Of a stretch of DNA of 64,000 nucleotides, positions 27,509 to 36,070 are shown piece after piece. Each line of letters opens with the position of its first letter. The first letter of the stretch is position 1. Location: NCBI RefSeq assembly GCF_019457475.1, contig NZ_CP080413.1, positions 62,001-126,000 of the forward strand, in the 5' to 3' direction. The DNA comes from Shewanella acanthi (GTDB lineage Bacteria > Pseudomonadota > Gammaproteobacteria > Enterobacterales > Shewanellaceae). Made by a program: the position numbers and the translations under genes. Below the pieces are notes generated by a model. It worked only from the letters and a program-made list of their open reading frames with translations. It ran no database searches and had not been told where the DNA came from.

Positions 27509-28108
27509 TTAGTCACTCTGCGCGGTTTCTTGAGGGGGAGTTGTCGTGGCAAAATCAGGAATCAGCTTTGGATGTCGTCCTTTGATGCTACGGTGAAAAT
27601 CGAGTATCACCGCCATATCCTGCGCTATGTTGCCTGATGCGGCTAAGGGGGCGCGTATGACAATGGCTTTACGACTGAAATCGAGTCCAACACAGACAAT
27701 TGGCACGTCGGCTTTGTGGGCTATGTGGTAGAAACCGCTCTTCCAGCGAGTCACTTGGCTGCGGGTGCCTTCGGGGGCGAGAGCCAGTTTATAATTAGGC
27801 TCAGTCTCGAATAACTGCACTGCCGAATCGACCAAGTTATTGTTTTTGCGCCTATCCACTGGGCTGCCGCCAATCGCGCGAAAGAACCAGCCCCATGGCG
27901 GGATAAACAATTGATGTTTACCGAGGAAATGAATTCGCGTATTTAATGCCCCGCGGGCAAGCACTCCAATAATAAAGTCCCAGTTACTGGTGTGCGGCGC
28001 CACAATCACTATGTATTTGTTTTGGTTGGGCAGCTCTCCATCAAACCGCCAGCCTGTGATTTTGAGTATCCAACGAGATAAATAAGTAAACATATTCGAG
28101 AGCCCCAA
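27509..28108 (-). CDS. PlsC-like 1-acyl-glycerol-3-phosphate acyltransferase family protein
   Basis: A 199-residue protein. The acyltransferase motif HX4D appears as 'HTSNWD' (about residues 37-42) and the glycerol-phosphate binding motif as 'APEGTRS' (about 112-118). Family enzymes acylate lysophosphatidate or similar acceptors at the membrane surface. This short form lacks a strong N-terminal membrane anchor. The acceptor is not known. It is a single gene, divergent from the SnoaL-like gene at 28222. Confidence 0.82.
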   Translation of the reverse strand: MGLSNMFTYLSRWILKITGWRFDGELPNQNKYIVIVAPHTSNWDFIIGVLARGALNTRIHFLGKHQLFIPPWGWFFRAIGGSPVDRRKNNNLVDSAVQLFETEPNYKLALAPEGTRSQVTRWKSGFYHIAHKADVPIVCVGLDFSRKAIVIRAPLAASGNIAQDMAVILDFHRSIKGRHPKLIPDFATTTPPQETAQSD

Positions 28109-28221
28109 GTCGAAAAGTGAATAATATCATCAGCTTTTTTATTTTTATTGGCCAAAAAGCAGGATGCTTTTTAGCCATTCCGCTATAGTACAGTCTAATG
28201 TGATTGTAAGAGAACGAAACT

Positions 28222-28671
28222 ATGCTGCAATCAGGATGGATGAATAAATCCCTTTTTCAAATTTTTATCTTATTGTTTTTATTGGTTGGTAGTCCGGCTA
28301 AAGCGGTACCCACCGATGAAATAATGAATATGTTAAAGGAGCAGGAAAACGCTTGGAATCGGGGCGACATCGATGCCTTTATGCAGGGGTATTGGCAGAG
28401 TGAGCAGTTAAGGTTCGTCTCTAACGGTAAGTTTCGCAACGGATGGGATGAAACCTTAGCTGCCTATAAGAAAAATTACCCCGATAGGGCGACGCTTGGC
28501 GAGCTGAAATTCACGATTAAAGATATCAGAATGTTGAGTAACTATGCCGCAGTGGTTGTAGGGCGTTGGGATTTGCGCCGTGCTAAGGATGCCCCCACAG
28601 GTGTTTTTACTCTTTTGATCGAAAAAATTGAAGATCGCTGGGTCATTACTATCGACCACAGTTCGGATTAA
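28222..28671 (+). CDS. Exported SnoaL-like / DUF4440 protein
   Basis: A 149-residue protein with a signal peptide (hydrophobic about 10-26, ending AKA). The rest is a DUF4440/NTF2-like domain: 'LKEQENAWNRGDIDAFMQGYWQSEQLRFVSNG', 'GWDETLAAYKKNYPDRATLGEL' and 'GVFTLLIEKIEDRWVITIDHSS'. Such domains are either small enzymes or ligand binders, so no reaction can be assigned. The longer of two starts has AGAGAACG in reasonable position. Its stop codon overlaps the stop of the convergent NRDE gene, so the two genes share a TTAA sequence. Confidence 0.8.
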   Translation: MLQSGWMNKSLFQIFILLFLLVGSPAKAVPTDEIMNMLKEQENAWNRGDIDAFMQGYWQSEQLRFVSNGKFRNGWDETLAAYKKNYPDRATLGELKFTIKDIRMLSNYAAVVVGRWDLRRAKDAPTGVFTLLIEKIEDRWVITIDHSSD

Positions 28672-29471
28672 TTGGCGCTAGTCTCAGTTAAACACTTTGG
28701 CGGCAATTCGGGAGTTATGGGGAAGTGGAAATCTTGCTGGCCAAGGCATCTGCCCTTGCCATCGTATCTGACCTCGGTGAAATGGATGGTGCCATTAGTG
28801 TCCTGCAGCATGATGCTGGTGGAGCGAGTACCGTAGTCGGCATGGCGAATATAAATTGCCGCCAAGCGCCGCTCCCATTCTAGTCCAACGCCCGTGTTGG
28901 GTAATTCGCTATCCTGCGGCAGGGTGTCATCCTGCATTAACTTAATCAGTGAGGGAATATCCAACGGTTGCGCGCTGAGAACTAGCTGCTGTAGCGCCTG
29001 TTGTCCCTTGGCCATCTTCGGCCAAATATCATCGAGGGCGCCGTTGCTTATCGCATGACAGCCATCGTCGAGTTTGACCGTTTCTTGGGAAAGACTATTG
29101 AAGCAATATAGATGAGTTCCTTGGCCGAATACCAAGTTGAAGGGCTGGTAGTCGCTACTGTGTTCAATAAGCCAGTTAGGGCATATCAGCGACCCTGAAC
29201 TGAGCGCCTGAACAATTAACTCACCTCTGCTGCGCACGGCTTGCTGTGGTTTTTGTGGCACCCGAAGATTGGTGAGCCCGGCTATTTGCCCCTGTTTATT
29301 TACCCCAAACCAGCTGCCGCCTGCCTGAAGATCTTTACCCGCCAAAATATTACGTTCTGGTGGCCAGAATTGCGCAGGTTCAGTGGGACGATGATGAAAT
29401 TCGTCGCGATTGGCGCAGATCACCAAGGGGTACTGGGGATGCGTATTCAGGGCAACAAACAGAATGCACAT
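28668..29471 (-). CDS. NRDE (TANGO2-like) family protein
   Basis: A 267-residue protein starting MCILFVAL, with the name-giving 'ANRDEFHHRPTEPAQFW' and 'WFGVNKQGQIAGLTNLR' blocks. The invariant Cys2 makes it resemble Ntn-type hydrolases, and human TANGO2 belongs to the same family, but no activity is established. It is a single gene converging with the SnoaL-like gene with a four-base overlap of stop codons. Length is normal. Confidence 0.88.
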   Translation of the reverse strand: MCILFVALNTHPQYPLVICANRDEFHHRPTEPAQFWPPERNILAGKDLQAGGSWFGVNKQGQIAGLTNLRVPQKPQQAVRSRGELIVQALSSGSLICPNWLIEHSSDYQPFNLVFGQGTHLYCFNSLSQETVKLDDGCHAISNGALDDIWPKMAKGQQALQQLVLSAQPLDIPSLIKLMQDDTLPQDSELPNTGVGLEWERRLAAIYIRHADYGTRSTSIMLQDTNGTIHFTEVRYDGKGRCLGQQDFHFPITPELPPKCLTETSAN

Positions 29472-29533
29472 AGGAGGCTAAATTAATCCATGAATAGGAT
29501 TAACTTAGCCTGTCTTCAGTGAAATGAACAGCG

Positions 29534-31195
29534 TTAGTGCGAGTGTTTATCCGCATCATGCTTACCATGAGCATGCTTGTGGCTATGATTTGCTGTGTGG
29601 GCATGAGCCTGGTTATGCGAATGAGCATGGCTATGTGAGTGTCCATGGCTGTGCTCATGACCATGTTTATGGGGTTGTTTGACTACCATCAGGCGGCGTA
29701 AAAACTTGCGGGGCCCAAGGCGTAACAAACTGGCCGCAAAGAGACCAGACAATAATAAAAGCGCAACCAAATTAATGGCTTCTGGCAGGCTAATCAGGGA
29801 GAACCACATAGGCAGCCTTTGTGCTGCAGTCAGTGAGAACACTATAACAGCAAGTAAAATTCCCCGCTGAGTCCAGTTCATCAACTTAAGTTGGGCGATG
29901 TTGAGCACAGGAGCAGCTATCAGCGGTAAAATGATGGCTAGTGTACTCCAACCACTATAGGCCAGCGCTAAAGATAACACTGCAGCACCTAAGTTGCAGA
30001 ATCGCATAGGTAAAAATACCAGTAGCAATACCCCAATTTGCAGGAAAGGATTGCTTAATGGCACAGACGGGTGCCCAATTAAGTTTACTAGTACTAGACT
30101 GAGCAAAATCCAGGGTGCACTGCGATCCACTATCTGGGCAAAACCAAAACGCAGTGCATGGATAGGCAGTTTAGGGTGGGGGTCAGTGATTTCGACTCTC
30201 GCCTGACTCAAATAGGCGCTAAGGATAAACCCAACCAGCAATTGAAATAGTGCTAACCAAGGGCCAAGTAATAATGTTGTCAGCACCAGCGCCTCTGGCC
30301 CGACTAAGCGCTGGAACCAGCGACGGCCAAGACCTTCGTCCTGCGGTGTGAGCCCGAGTTTAAAGCGCAGCGCAGCTATGGCATAGCTAAGCAACAATAC
30401 CGGCGCAATTGTCATCAACCAAGTTAGCAGTTGGTCGGTACTGTGGTCGTGGTGAGCATGTTCATGTCCGCCCGAATCCATAAGTAACAGCACCATCAAA
30501 AGACCAAGTCCTAGTAGACTACCAATCCCAGCTTGATATTCATATTGGCCTTGGTGAGCATCTTGTTGGCCATGGGGTTGGTGTAATACCACATGTAAAA
30601 TTGAGCCAGTGACAAAGGCTTGTAGATAAACTGTGTTATCGAGGCTGAGTTGAGATAGCAGTTGCTCACCCGCGAAGAAGCCAACGCTGGTCAGCAGCAT
30701 CATAGCGACCAGCACTACACTCGCCCAGCGAGTGCCGACTTGAGGTTTGAGCAGCCACCAAATGGCTAAACCTACCGGCAGACGATGTAGGATGACACCA
30801 AGGGCAAGGAGGCTGGAGTTACCGTCCTGTTGTGCCAATACCATAGCACCGCCATCTGTGATGGTGTGCAGCAATAGGCCGCCTATCCCAAGGGTTAAGG
30901 TGAGGTTATGGGTAATTTCTGAGTAGCGGTGAAATAAGCGTTCGCTGGCAGTCGGCCCCCACAGGCCTAAAATCACGAAAATAATCGCCAGTAACCCTCC
31001 GTGTTCTAACAACTCAGGAAGAATATGGATCAGCACTAATCCGCCTAGAGAGACGAAGATAAAGCCATCGAGTCCCTTCTGTAGACCGCTACCCGAGGAG
31101 AAGTAGCGATAAAACAGTGGCCCGATAAGGAGTGCAATACAACTAGCAAGAAGATAGAGCATGGGTTCCACGGAAAATTGCTGAAAAAACGCCAT
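29534..31195 (-). CDS. Polytopic membrane protein: ZIP-like half, permease-like half and His-rich tail
   Basis: I use ATG 31195 (553 residues); the frame opens at a TTG 21 bases upstream and neither start has a strong RBS. The N-terminal half has the ZIP-type metal-site pattern: 'LLLHTITDGGAMVLAQ' followed by 'VILHRLPVGLAIWWLL' and 'SILHVVLHQ'. A cytoplasmic or periplasmic His cluster 'GGHEHAHHDHS' separates it from a second half with about six membrane segments, including 'ALRFGFAQIVDRSAPWILLSLVLVNLIG', which resembles ArsP/YraQ-type permeases. The C-terminal 45 residues contain about 20 His, mostly in alternate positions. Transport of zinc or another divalent metal is the natural inference; direction is unknown. 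Confidence 0.72.
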   Translation of the reverse strand: MAFFQQFSVEPMLYLLASCIALLIGPLFYRYFSSGSGLQKGLDGFIFVSLGGLVLIHILPELLEHGGLLAIIFVILGLWGPTASERLFHRYSEITHNLTLTLGIGGLLLHTITDGGAMVLAQQDGNSSLLALGVILHRLPVGLAIWWLLKPQVGTRWASVVLVAMMLLTSVGFFAGEQLLSQLSLDNTVYLQAFVTGSILHVVLHQPHGQQDAHQGQYEYQAGIGSLLGLGLLMVLLLMDSGGHEHAHHDHSTDQLLTWLMTIAPVLLLSYAIAALRFKLGLTPQDEGLGRRWFQRLVGPEALVLTTLLLGPWLALFQLLVGFILSAYLSQARVEITDPHPKLPIHALRFGFAQIVDRSAPWILLSLVLVNLIGHPSVPLSNPFLQIGVLLLVFLPMRFCNLGAAVLSLALAYSGWSTLAIILPLIAAPVLNIAQLKLMNWTQRGILLAVIVFSLTAAQRLPMWFSLISLPEAINLVALLLLSGLFAASLLRLGPRKFLRRLMVVKQPHKHGHEHSHGHSHSHAHSHNQAHAHTANHSHKHAHGKHDADKHSH

Positions 31196-31422
31196 AGTAT
31201 ACCAGTTGTAACGCAAATGAGCAGCGACTTGAAGGTAAATTACTGGCAGGCTATTTAACCGAGTAGCGTGGTTTGGTTTGATGAGTGATAAATTTGGCTT
31301 TACAGGTTAATCAATAGTAGATGTACAAATTTTTCTTAATTTTATAAATATAATTATTCGAGTTTGTAGTTGAAAAAGTTATACAATGCGGTTTTTCGTA
31401 GCTTGGGTGTTGATAAAGATAA

Positions 31423-32016
31423 ATGGACATTTTTTCTGCTGCAGTGATGTTATTTTTGATTATGGATCCCTTAGGTAATTTACCTATTTTCGCGTCCATA
31501 TTACGGCATATAGATCCGAAAAAACGTCGAACGGTATTAATTCGTGAGCTGTGTTTTGCCCTTATTATCATGCTAGGCTTTTTATATGCAGGCGAAGCAA
31601 TATTAAGTTTCTTAAATCTGCGTTCAGAATCAGTCAGTATTGCTGGCGGGATTATATTGTTTTTGATTGCAATAAGGATGATTTTCCCACAGCCTGGCGG
31701 TGTGGTGGGACTCGCTGCGGGAGAAGAACCCTTTATCGTGCCTATGGCTATTCCCTTGATGGCTGGGCCTTCGATTTTGGCGTCTTTGATTTTGCTTGCC
31801 CATACCGACAGCAGCCGGATGGCTGATTGGACTATAGCGTTAGTTTCAGCCTGGGCTGTGAGCGCGATAATTTTGATGTTCTATAAACCTTTTACCCGTA
31901 TGTTGGGTGAGAAGGGATTAACAGCAGTAGAGCGTCTCATGGGGATGGTGTTAGTCATGATATCAGTGCAAATGTTCTTAGATGGTATTTCTAACTATCT
32001 GAAAACAGCTGGCTAA
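31423..32016 (+). CDS. MarC family integral membrane protein (YhgN-like)
   Basis: A 197-residue protein with six membrane segments and the MarC/UPF0056 signature 'FLIMDPLGNLPIFASIL' at the N-terminus, 'PLMAGPSILASLILLA' in the middle and 'VERLMGMVLVMISVQMFLDGI' at the end. Despite the name, the family does not appear to cause multiple antibiotic resistance, and its function is open. A perfect terminator lies just downstream. The AT-rich 205-base region upstream presumably holds promoters for this gene and the divergent His-tailed protein. Confidence 0.88.
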   Translation: MDIFSAAVMLFLIMDPLGNLPIFASILRHIDPKKRRTVLIRELCFALIIMLGFLYAGEAILSFLNLRSESVSIAGGIILFLIAIRMIFPQPGGVVGLAAGEEPFIVPMAIPLMAGPSILASLILLAHTDSSRMADWTIALVSAWAVSAIILMFYKPFTRMLGEKGLTAVERLMGMVLVMISVQMFLDGISNYLKTAG

Positions 32017-32031
32017 ATCATATTTTCCAAT

Positions 32032-32076
32032 AAAAAAAGCCGCATTAACAAAGTTAATGCGGCTTTTTTTATTTTT
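32032..32076 (+). terminator. Terminator after the MarC family gene
   Basis: Stem AAAGCCGCATTAAC/GTTAATGCGGCTTT with a three-base loop, flanked by an A-run and a T-run. Confidence 0.92.
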
Positions 32077-32258
32077 ATTGATTTACCTATTCACGCTGCG
32101 CAATTCATTAAGTAACAGACAGCTAACATTAAGTTTACAACCCCTATACTACTTAAGGCCGATAGAAAATGTTCTACCGCTAGAGCTATAACTTGCCTAA
32201 TGTCAAACTCACATTAATATGTGAGTTAGACACTAGCCAAAGAGAAAGGATTTTGCAC

Positions 32259-34853
32259 ATGGGATGTAAAGCTAAAAATAGTGTCATTGGATATGGATTG
32301 TTCTTAAGTTTTCTTTGTAGCGTTTGTTACGCTGAGTCTAGCTCTGCACCTGTAGACGTTGGGGTTATCAATAAAGAGCGAATTCTTTACTGGCTAACTG
32401 AGCGGGGTGAAGTGGCCGCTGATGCCAACGAAAGCGCTAAACAAGCTGCCGTTGAGGCTTATATACAGCGGGCTCATCGGCAGCAGCTGAAAATGCCTCG
32501 GCTAGTGGTTGAAGCGGAGCATCGTCGTCTTTCTAAAATCAAACCTACTAAGAAAATGCTTGCCCCATCTTCGGCTCAATTGGTGGATGCGGATATCAAG
32601 ACAACTGTCAAGGTACTGTCCGTTCTTATCGATTTTCCTAACCTGCGTCACAACAATAATGGATTAACGGCAAGTGATACCAACATGTATTACTCAAGTT
32701 ACCCAGCTTCTCATTATCAAGGTTTACTTTTTTCTACTACTGGCTTCGAGGGGCCGCAAGGGCAGACTCTCGATTCCGTTTATCAATACTATCAAGCCGT
32801 GTCGGGACAAACCTTTACCTTTTCTGGCACAGTGAAAGGTTGGTATACCTCGAGCCAAAATGCCGAATACTATGGTGCTAACGATGGCGAAGTAGGATCG
32901 GATACTTTAGTTACCGAATTAGTAAAAGAGGCCCTAAGTCAGGCCGTATTGAGTATGTCGGCGAGTGAACTGGCGACATACGATGTAGAAGATCCCTATG
33001 ATTTGAACAACAACGGCAATTATGAGGAGCCTGATGGGATCCTCGACCATGTGATGATTTTTCACTCTAGTATTGGTGAAGAGGCGGGTGGCGGTAAGTT
33101 GGGGGCCGATGCTATTTGGTCACACCGTTATTTTGTTGATCAAGAAACAGAGGGATATAGCATTCCTGGCACAAATTTAAAGCTGTTCGGTTACACCATA
33201 CAGCCTATTGATGCAGCTACTGGGGTTTGTACCCATGAATTCGGTCATGATCTTGGTTTACCCGATGAGTACGATACTTCGTTTAACAGCGATCAAGATG
33301 GTTCACCGGTTGGACAGTGGTCTTTGATGTCTAGCGGCAGTTGGGCTGGAAATATTCCCGGTTCTAAACCTAGCGGTTTTAGCCCTTACGCTCGTTCCTA
33401 TTTACAGGAAAAATTTAAGGGTAAATGGTTAAATGAGCGTGAAATTGGGTTAGAGACTATTCCAAAATCGGGCATGACTGTCACCTTGAACCAAGCGAGC
33501 GATCAAGAGGTCGTCAATCAGGTTTCTATTCCGCTACCCGGCGCGCCTATTAGCTTCAAAAAACCCTATCAGGGCAGTTACCAATACTATTCTGATCAGG
33601 GCAATATGTTGAATAATCGCATGGAGTTTAATGTAACCTTGCCCGCCGCAGGTGCAGATAAAATTCTACTGAATATGAAAGCTAGTTGGGCGATTGAAAC
33701 CGATTACGATTATATGCAGGTTAAAGTCGATCAGACCGCAATAAGAGGAAACTTCACTAAATCGAGCAATATTCGTAACTCCGCTAAGCACATTCTCACG
33801 GGGAACTCCTCCAGCATTACGGGCGCAGAGGGGGCGGATAAGTGGGTTAATTTGATTTATGACCTGTCCGCCTACGCAGGACAAAGCGTAACTATTGAAT
33901 TTAACTATGTGACGGATGAAGGCTGGATTGAGTCGGGAATCGTCTTAGACAATATCAACATTATGCAGGGGACTACGGTAATTTTCGCCGATGATGCTGA
34001 GACAAAAGATACTATAACCCTTGATGGATTTAGCCGAATCACCGACCAACGACCAGGTGCTAAGTCACGCTATATTATTCAACTTCGAAGTCATAATGGT
34101 GTCGACGCAGGGCTGCAATATGAAGGTTATGAGCCAGGTGTGTTGATGTGGTTAGAGAATTTTGGTTTTTACGACAATAATTCGTCTGAACATCCAGGCT
34201 ATGGCTTAATCGGGGTGATTGATGCGGACCAGAATCTGATTGGTAATCGCTCTACAGAAATTCAGATCCGCGATGCCGCTTTTAGCACTGTCAGACAATC
34301 CGCTTACAATGGTGATAGCAACCTCAATGCCGTAAGTTTATTTGATGATAGTTTTGATTACAGTGCACCGTTGCAGCCACAGTCGGGCATGGTTTTACAG
34401 GAATTAGGTCTGTCGATGGAGGTGCTTTCACAGGCGAGTGATAACAGTACAGCCATGATCCGTTTGGTTAACTCCAGCGCCGACTCGGGAGCTACGGCAT
34501 TAAGCGCGGCAATTGATTCTTCCAAAGCAAATCTCACCCTGACAGTGTCGGCAATTGCTGAAGGTGGGCAAAGTGGTTACCGCTATTTGTGGGACTTTGG
34601 AGATGGCTCGACGAGTACCTCAATGTCTGCAACACACACTTATGCTAATTCAGGTTCTTATACCGTCACTTTAACCGTGACTGATGCTGCTGGCGCCACC
34701 GCAACTACGAGTGTGGCTGTGACCTTTGTGTCCTCTGCTACAACCGGGGCTGATATCTCGGATAGTGGTGGCAGCGGTGGGGGCGGGCTCAGTTTATTGT
34801 GCCTAGGTCTCTTAGGTGCCGTTGGTTGGCGACGTCAGCGCCGAGCTGCTTAA
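32259..34853 (+). CDS. Secreted M6-type metalloprotease with PKD domain and GlyGly-CTERM tail
   Basis: I start at ATG 32259, eight bases after AAAGGA (864 residues); upstream in-frame codons would precede the signal peptide. After the signal (ending YAES) comes a propeptide, then an M6/immune-inhibitor-A-like peptidase with zinc site H326-E-F-G-H330 in 'CTHEFGHDLGLPDEYD'. A jelly-roll-like region follows, then a PKD domain with 'YLWDFGDGS' near 775. The end is a GlyGly-CTERM: Gly/Ser-rich stretch, hydrophobic helix and a basic tail (RRQRR). Such tails are cut by rhombosortase on substrates of type II secretion, and the gsp operon begins 22 kb downstream. Likely an extracellular or surface protease. 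Confidence 0.88.
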   Translation: MGCKAKNSVIGYGLFLSFLCSVCYAESSSAPVDVGVINKERILYWLTERGEVAADANESAKQAAVEAYIQRAHRQQLKMPRLVVEAEHRRLSKIKPTKKMLAPSSAQLVDADIKTTVKVLSVLIDFPNLRHNNNGLTASDTNMYYSSYPASHYQGLLFSTTGFEGPQGQTLDSVYQYYQAVSGQTFTFSGTVKGWYTSSQNAEYYGANDGEVGSDTLVTELVKEALSQAVLSMSASELATYDVEDPYDLNNNGNYEEPDGILDHVMIFHSSIGEEAGGGKLGADAIWSHRYFVDQETEGYSIPGTNLKLFGYTIQPIDAATGVCTHEFGHDLGLPDEYDTSFNSDQDGSPVGQWSLMSSGSWAGNIPGSKPSGFSPYARSYLQEKFKGKWLNEREIGLETIPKSGMTVTLNQASDQEVVNQVSIPLPGAPISFKKPYQGSYQYYSDQGNMLNNRMEFNVTLPAAGADKILLNMKASWAIETDYDYMQVKVDQTAIRGNFTKSSNIRNSAKHILTGNSSSITGAEGADKWVNLIYDLSAYAGQSVTIEFNYVTDEGWIESGIVLDNINIMQGTTVIFADDAETKDTITLDGFSRITDQRPGAKSRYIIQLRSHNGVDAGLQYEGYEPGVLMWLENFGFYDNNSSEHPGYGLIGVIDADQNLIGNRSTEIQIRDAAFSTVRQSAYNGDSNLNAVSLFDDSFDYSAPLQPQSGMVLQELGLSMEVLSQASDNSTAMIRLVNSSADSGATALSAAIDSSKANLTLTVSAIAEGGQSGYRYLWDFGDGSTSTSMSATHTYANSGSYTVTLTVTDAAGATATTSVAVTFVSSATTGADISDSGGSGGGGLSLLCLGLLGAVGWRRQRRAA

Positions 34854-34857
34854 CGTT

Positions 34858-34890
34858 GAAAAAGCCTCTGTTAACAGAGGCTTTTTCTTT
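34858..34890. terminator. Bidirectional terminator between the M6 protease and ubiC
   Basis: Stem AAAAAGCCTCTG/CAGAGGCTTTTT with a four-base loop; T-run on the right and A-run on the left between convergent genes. Confidence 0.9.
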
Positions 34891-34901
34891 TGTTACTCGG
34901 G

Positions 34902-35471
34902 CTAAACTACTGCTCGGGCAATGGCTTGAACCGCCGCTGGTAGAAACATTTCACTGACGAACATTTCTTCGTGGCCATAGTGGAAATATCGACGACGCCC
35001 CCAAAGATCTTCGTTTACCGGCTGATCTAGGCTGTTTGCCAGTTGGGCAAGACGGCTACTCAAGGCAAAGTGTGCAACTTCAATTCTGCCAGGGAGGAAT
35101 TTATCCTGACTGTAAAGCAGCTCTCCTAATGGCCGAGTGCCTAGTCCGAGAAAGTCTGCTTGGCGCTGCGACATTAACGCTGGCGGGATCAACGTGCGGG
35201 CAAACACCCAAGGAATGCCATCAAGGCAGAGCAAGACTTCGCGTACCCAAACCTGTTGGTGCTGCGGATATTCACCTTCAAGGGGAAAGTGTAATCCTTC
35301 ACCCAAGACTCTCACTTCAAAATCATGGCAGCAGTTTTTCAGTTTCTGCGTTAGGCTTCCAGGAGCGAGTAACCATTCTCTCAGTGGATTGCTGGGCAGA
35401 AAGTTGGCATTTTCTGCAGCAATCCATTGAATAGATTCACCATAGGGAAAGCTTAAGCTGGTCACTTTCAT
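34902..35471 (-). CDS. ubiC: Chorismate--pyruvate lyase
   Basis: The ATG at 35471 gives 189 residues; a TTG directly before it is the other possible start. The protein matches UbiC: '[13 protein letters not shown]' near the N-terminus, '[23 protein letters not shown]' in the middle and '[23 protein letters not shown]' at the end, including the Arg and Glu used in chorismate binding. It converts chorismate to 4-hydroxybenzoate and pyruvate, the committed step to ubiquinone. The usual partner ubiA is not adjacent here. Confidence 0.9.
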   Translation of the reverse strand: MKVTSLSFPYGESIQWIAAENANFLPSNPLREWLLAPGSLTQKLKNCCHDFEVRVLGEGLHFPLEGEYPQHQQVWVREVLLCLDGIPWVFARTLIPPALMSQRQADFLGLGTRPLGELLYSQDKFLPGRIEVAHFALSSRLAQLANSLDQPVNEDLWGRRRYFHYGHEEMFVSEMFLPAAVQAIARAVV

Positions 35472-35587
35472 CAAATACTCGTTACAATATAAACAAACGT
35501 CGGCAGTCTACCATGCCACGAAGAGAGCAGGTAGATTGCAAGAATGCTCGCCATTATCTAAAAATGTTTAGGGAGCCCACAGTCGCT

Positions 35588-36016
35588 ATGAAAAAATTAT
35601 TATCTTTATGCCTAATTTTATTCGGTTTTGTGTTTAATAGTTTTGCGGCTGATGAGAAGGAAACGACGCCTGCGACTGATGAGACGCCAAAGAGCGAGTA
35701 CGGCTATTTTGCCCTCGAACCAGAGATAGTGACCAATTACATATCTAATCGTAAAAAATTAGGATTCGTAAAACTCAGTGTCGAGTTAATGGTTAAAAAT
35801 CAAGAAGATCTCGTCACATTAGAATTACATGATCCCTTGCTACGCGCCGCGATTATTGAGGTTTTAGGTAATCAAGCGGAGGAAAAGGTTAAGTCGCTCA
35901 CAGGCCGTGAAGAAATTCGCCGTGAATGCTTTGATGTGGTCAATAAGCTGCTAACCCAAGAGGCGGGTAAAGCCTTAGTGGTAAACCTGCTGTTTACTTC
36001 ATATCTTTATGATTAA
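35588..36016 (+). CDS. FliL-like periplasmic/membrane-anchored protein
   Basis: I start at ATG 35588, where a signal-like segment begins (MKKLLSLCLILFGFVFNSFAADE); the frame is open to 35513 but adds a non-hydrophobic lead. The 142-residue product contains the FliL pattern 'YFALEPEIVTNY', 'KLSVELMVKNQEDLVTLELHDPLLRAAIIEVL' and 'LTGREEIRRECFDVVNKLL'. True FliL works at the flagellar motor, but no flagellar gene is nearby, so this is a stand-alone paralogue of unknown role. It lies between ubiC (divergent) and rlmF (54 bases downstream). Confidence 0.75.
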   Translation: MKKLLSLCLILFGFVFNSFAADEKETTPATDETPKSEYGYFALEPEIVTNYISNRKKLGFVKLSVELMVKNQEDLVTLELHDPLLRAAIIEVLGNQAEEKVKSLTGREEIRRECFDVVNKLLTQEAGKALVVNLLFTSYLYD

Positions 36017-36070
36017 TTGTTGTTATTTCCTAGGGGCTGACGGAATGTTAGCCCTAAGAGTTGTAAACTG

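Noticed and set aside
28150..28176. Inverted repeat GGCCAAAAAGCA/TGCTTTTTAGCC between the acyltransferase and SnoaL-like genes
   Set aside because: It resembles a terminator stem but lies upstream of both divergent genes and has no T-run in either reading direction; no role could be argued.
31311..31571. 86-codon leftward frame at the start of the MarC family gene
   Set aside because: It overlaps the coding start of a well-supported gene and its own sequence is AT-biased spacer.
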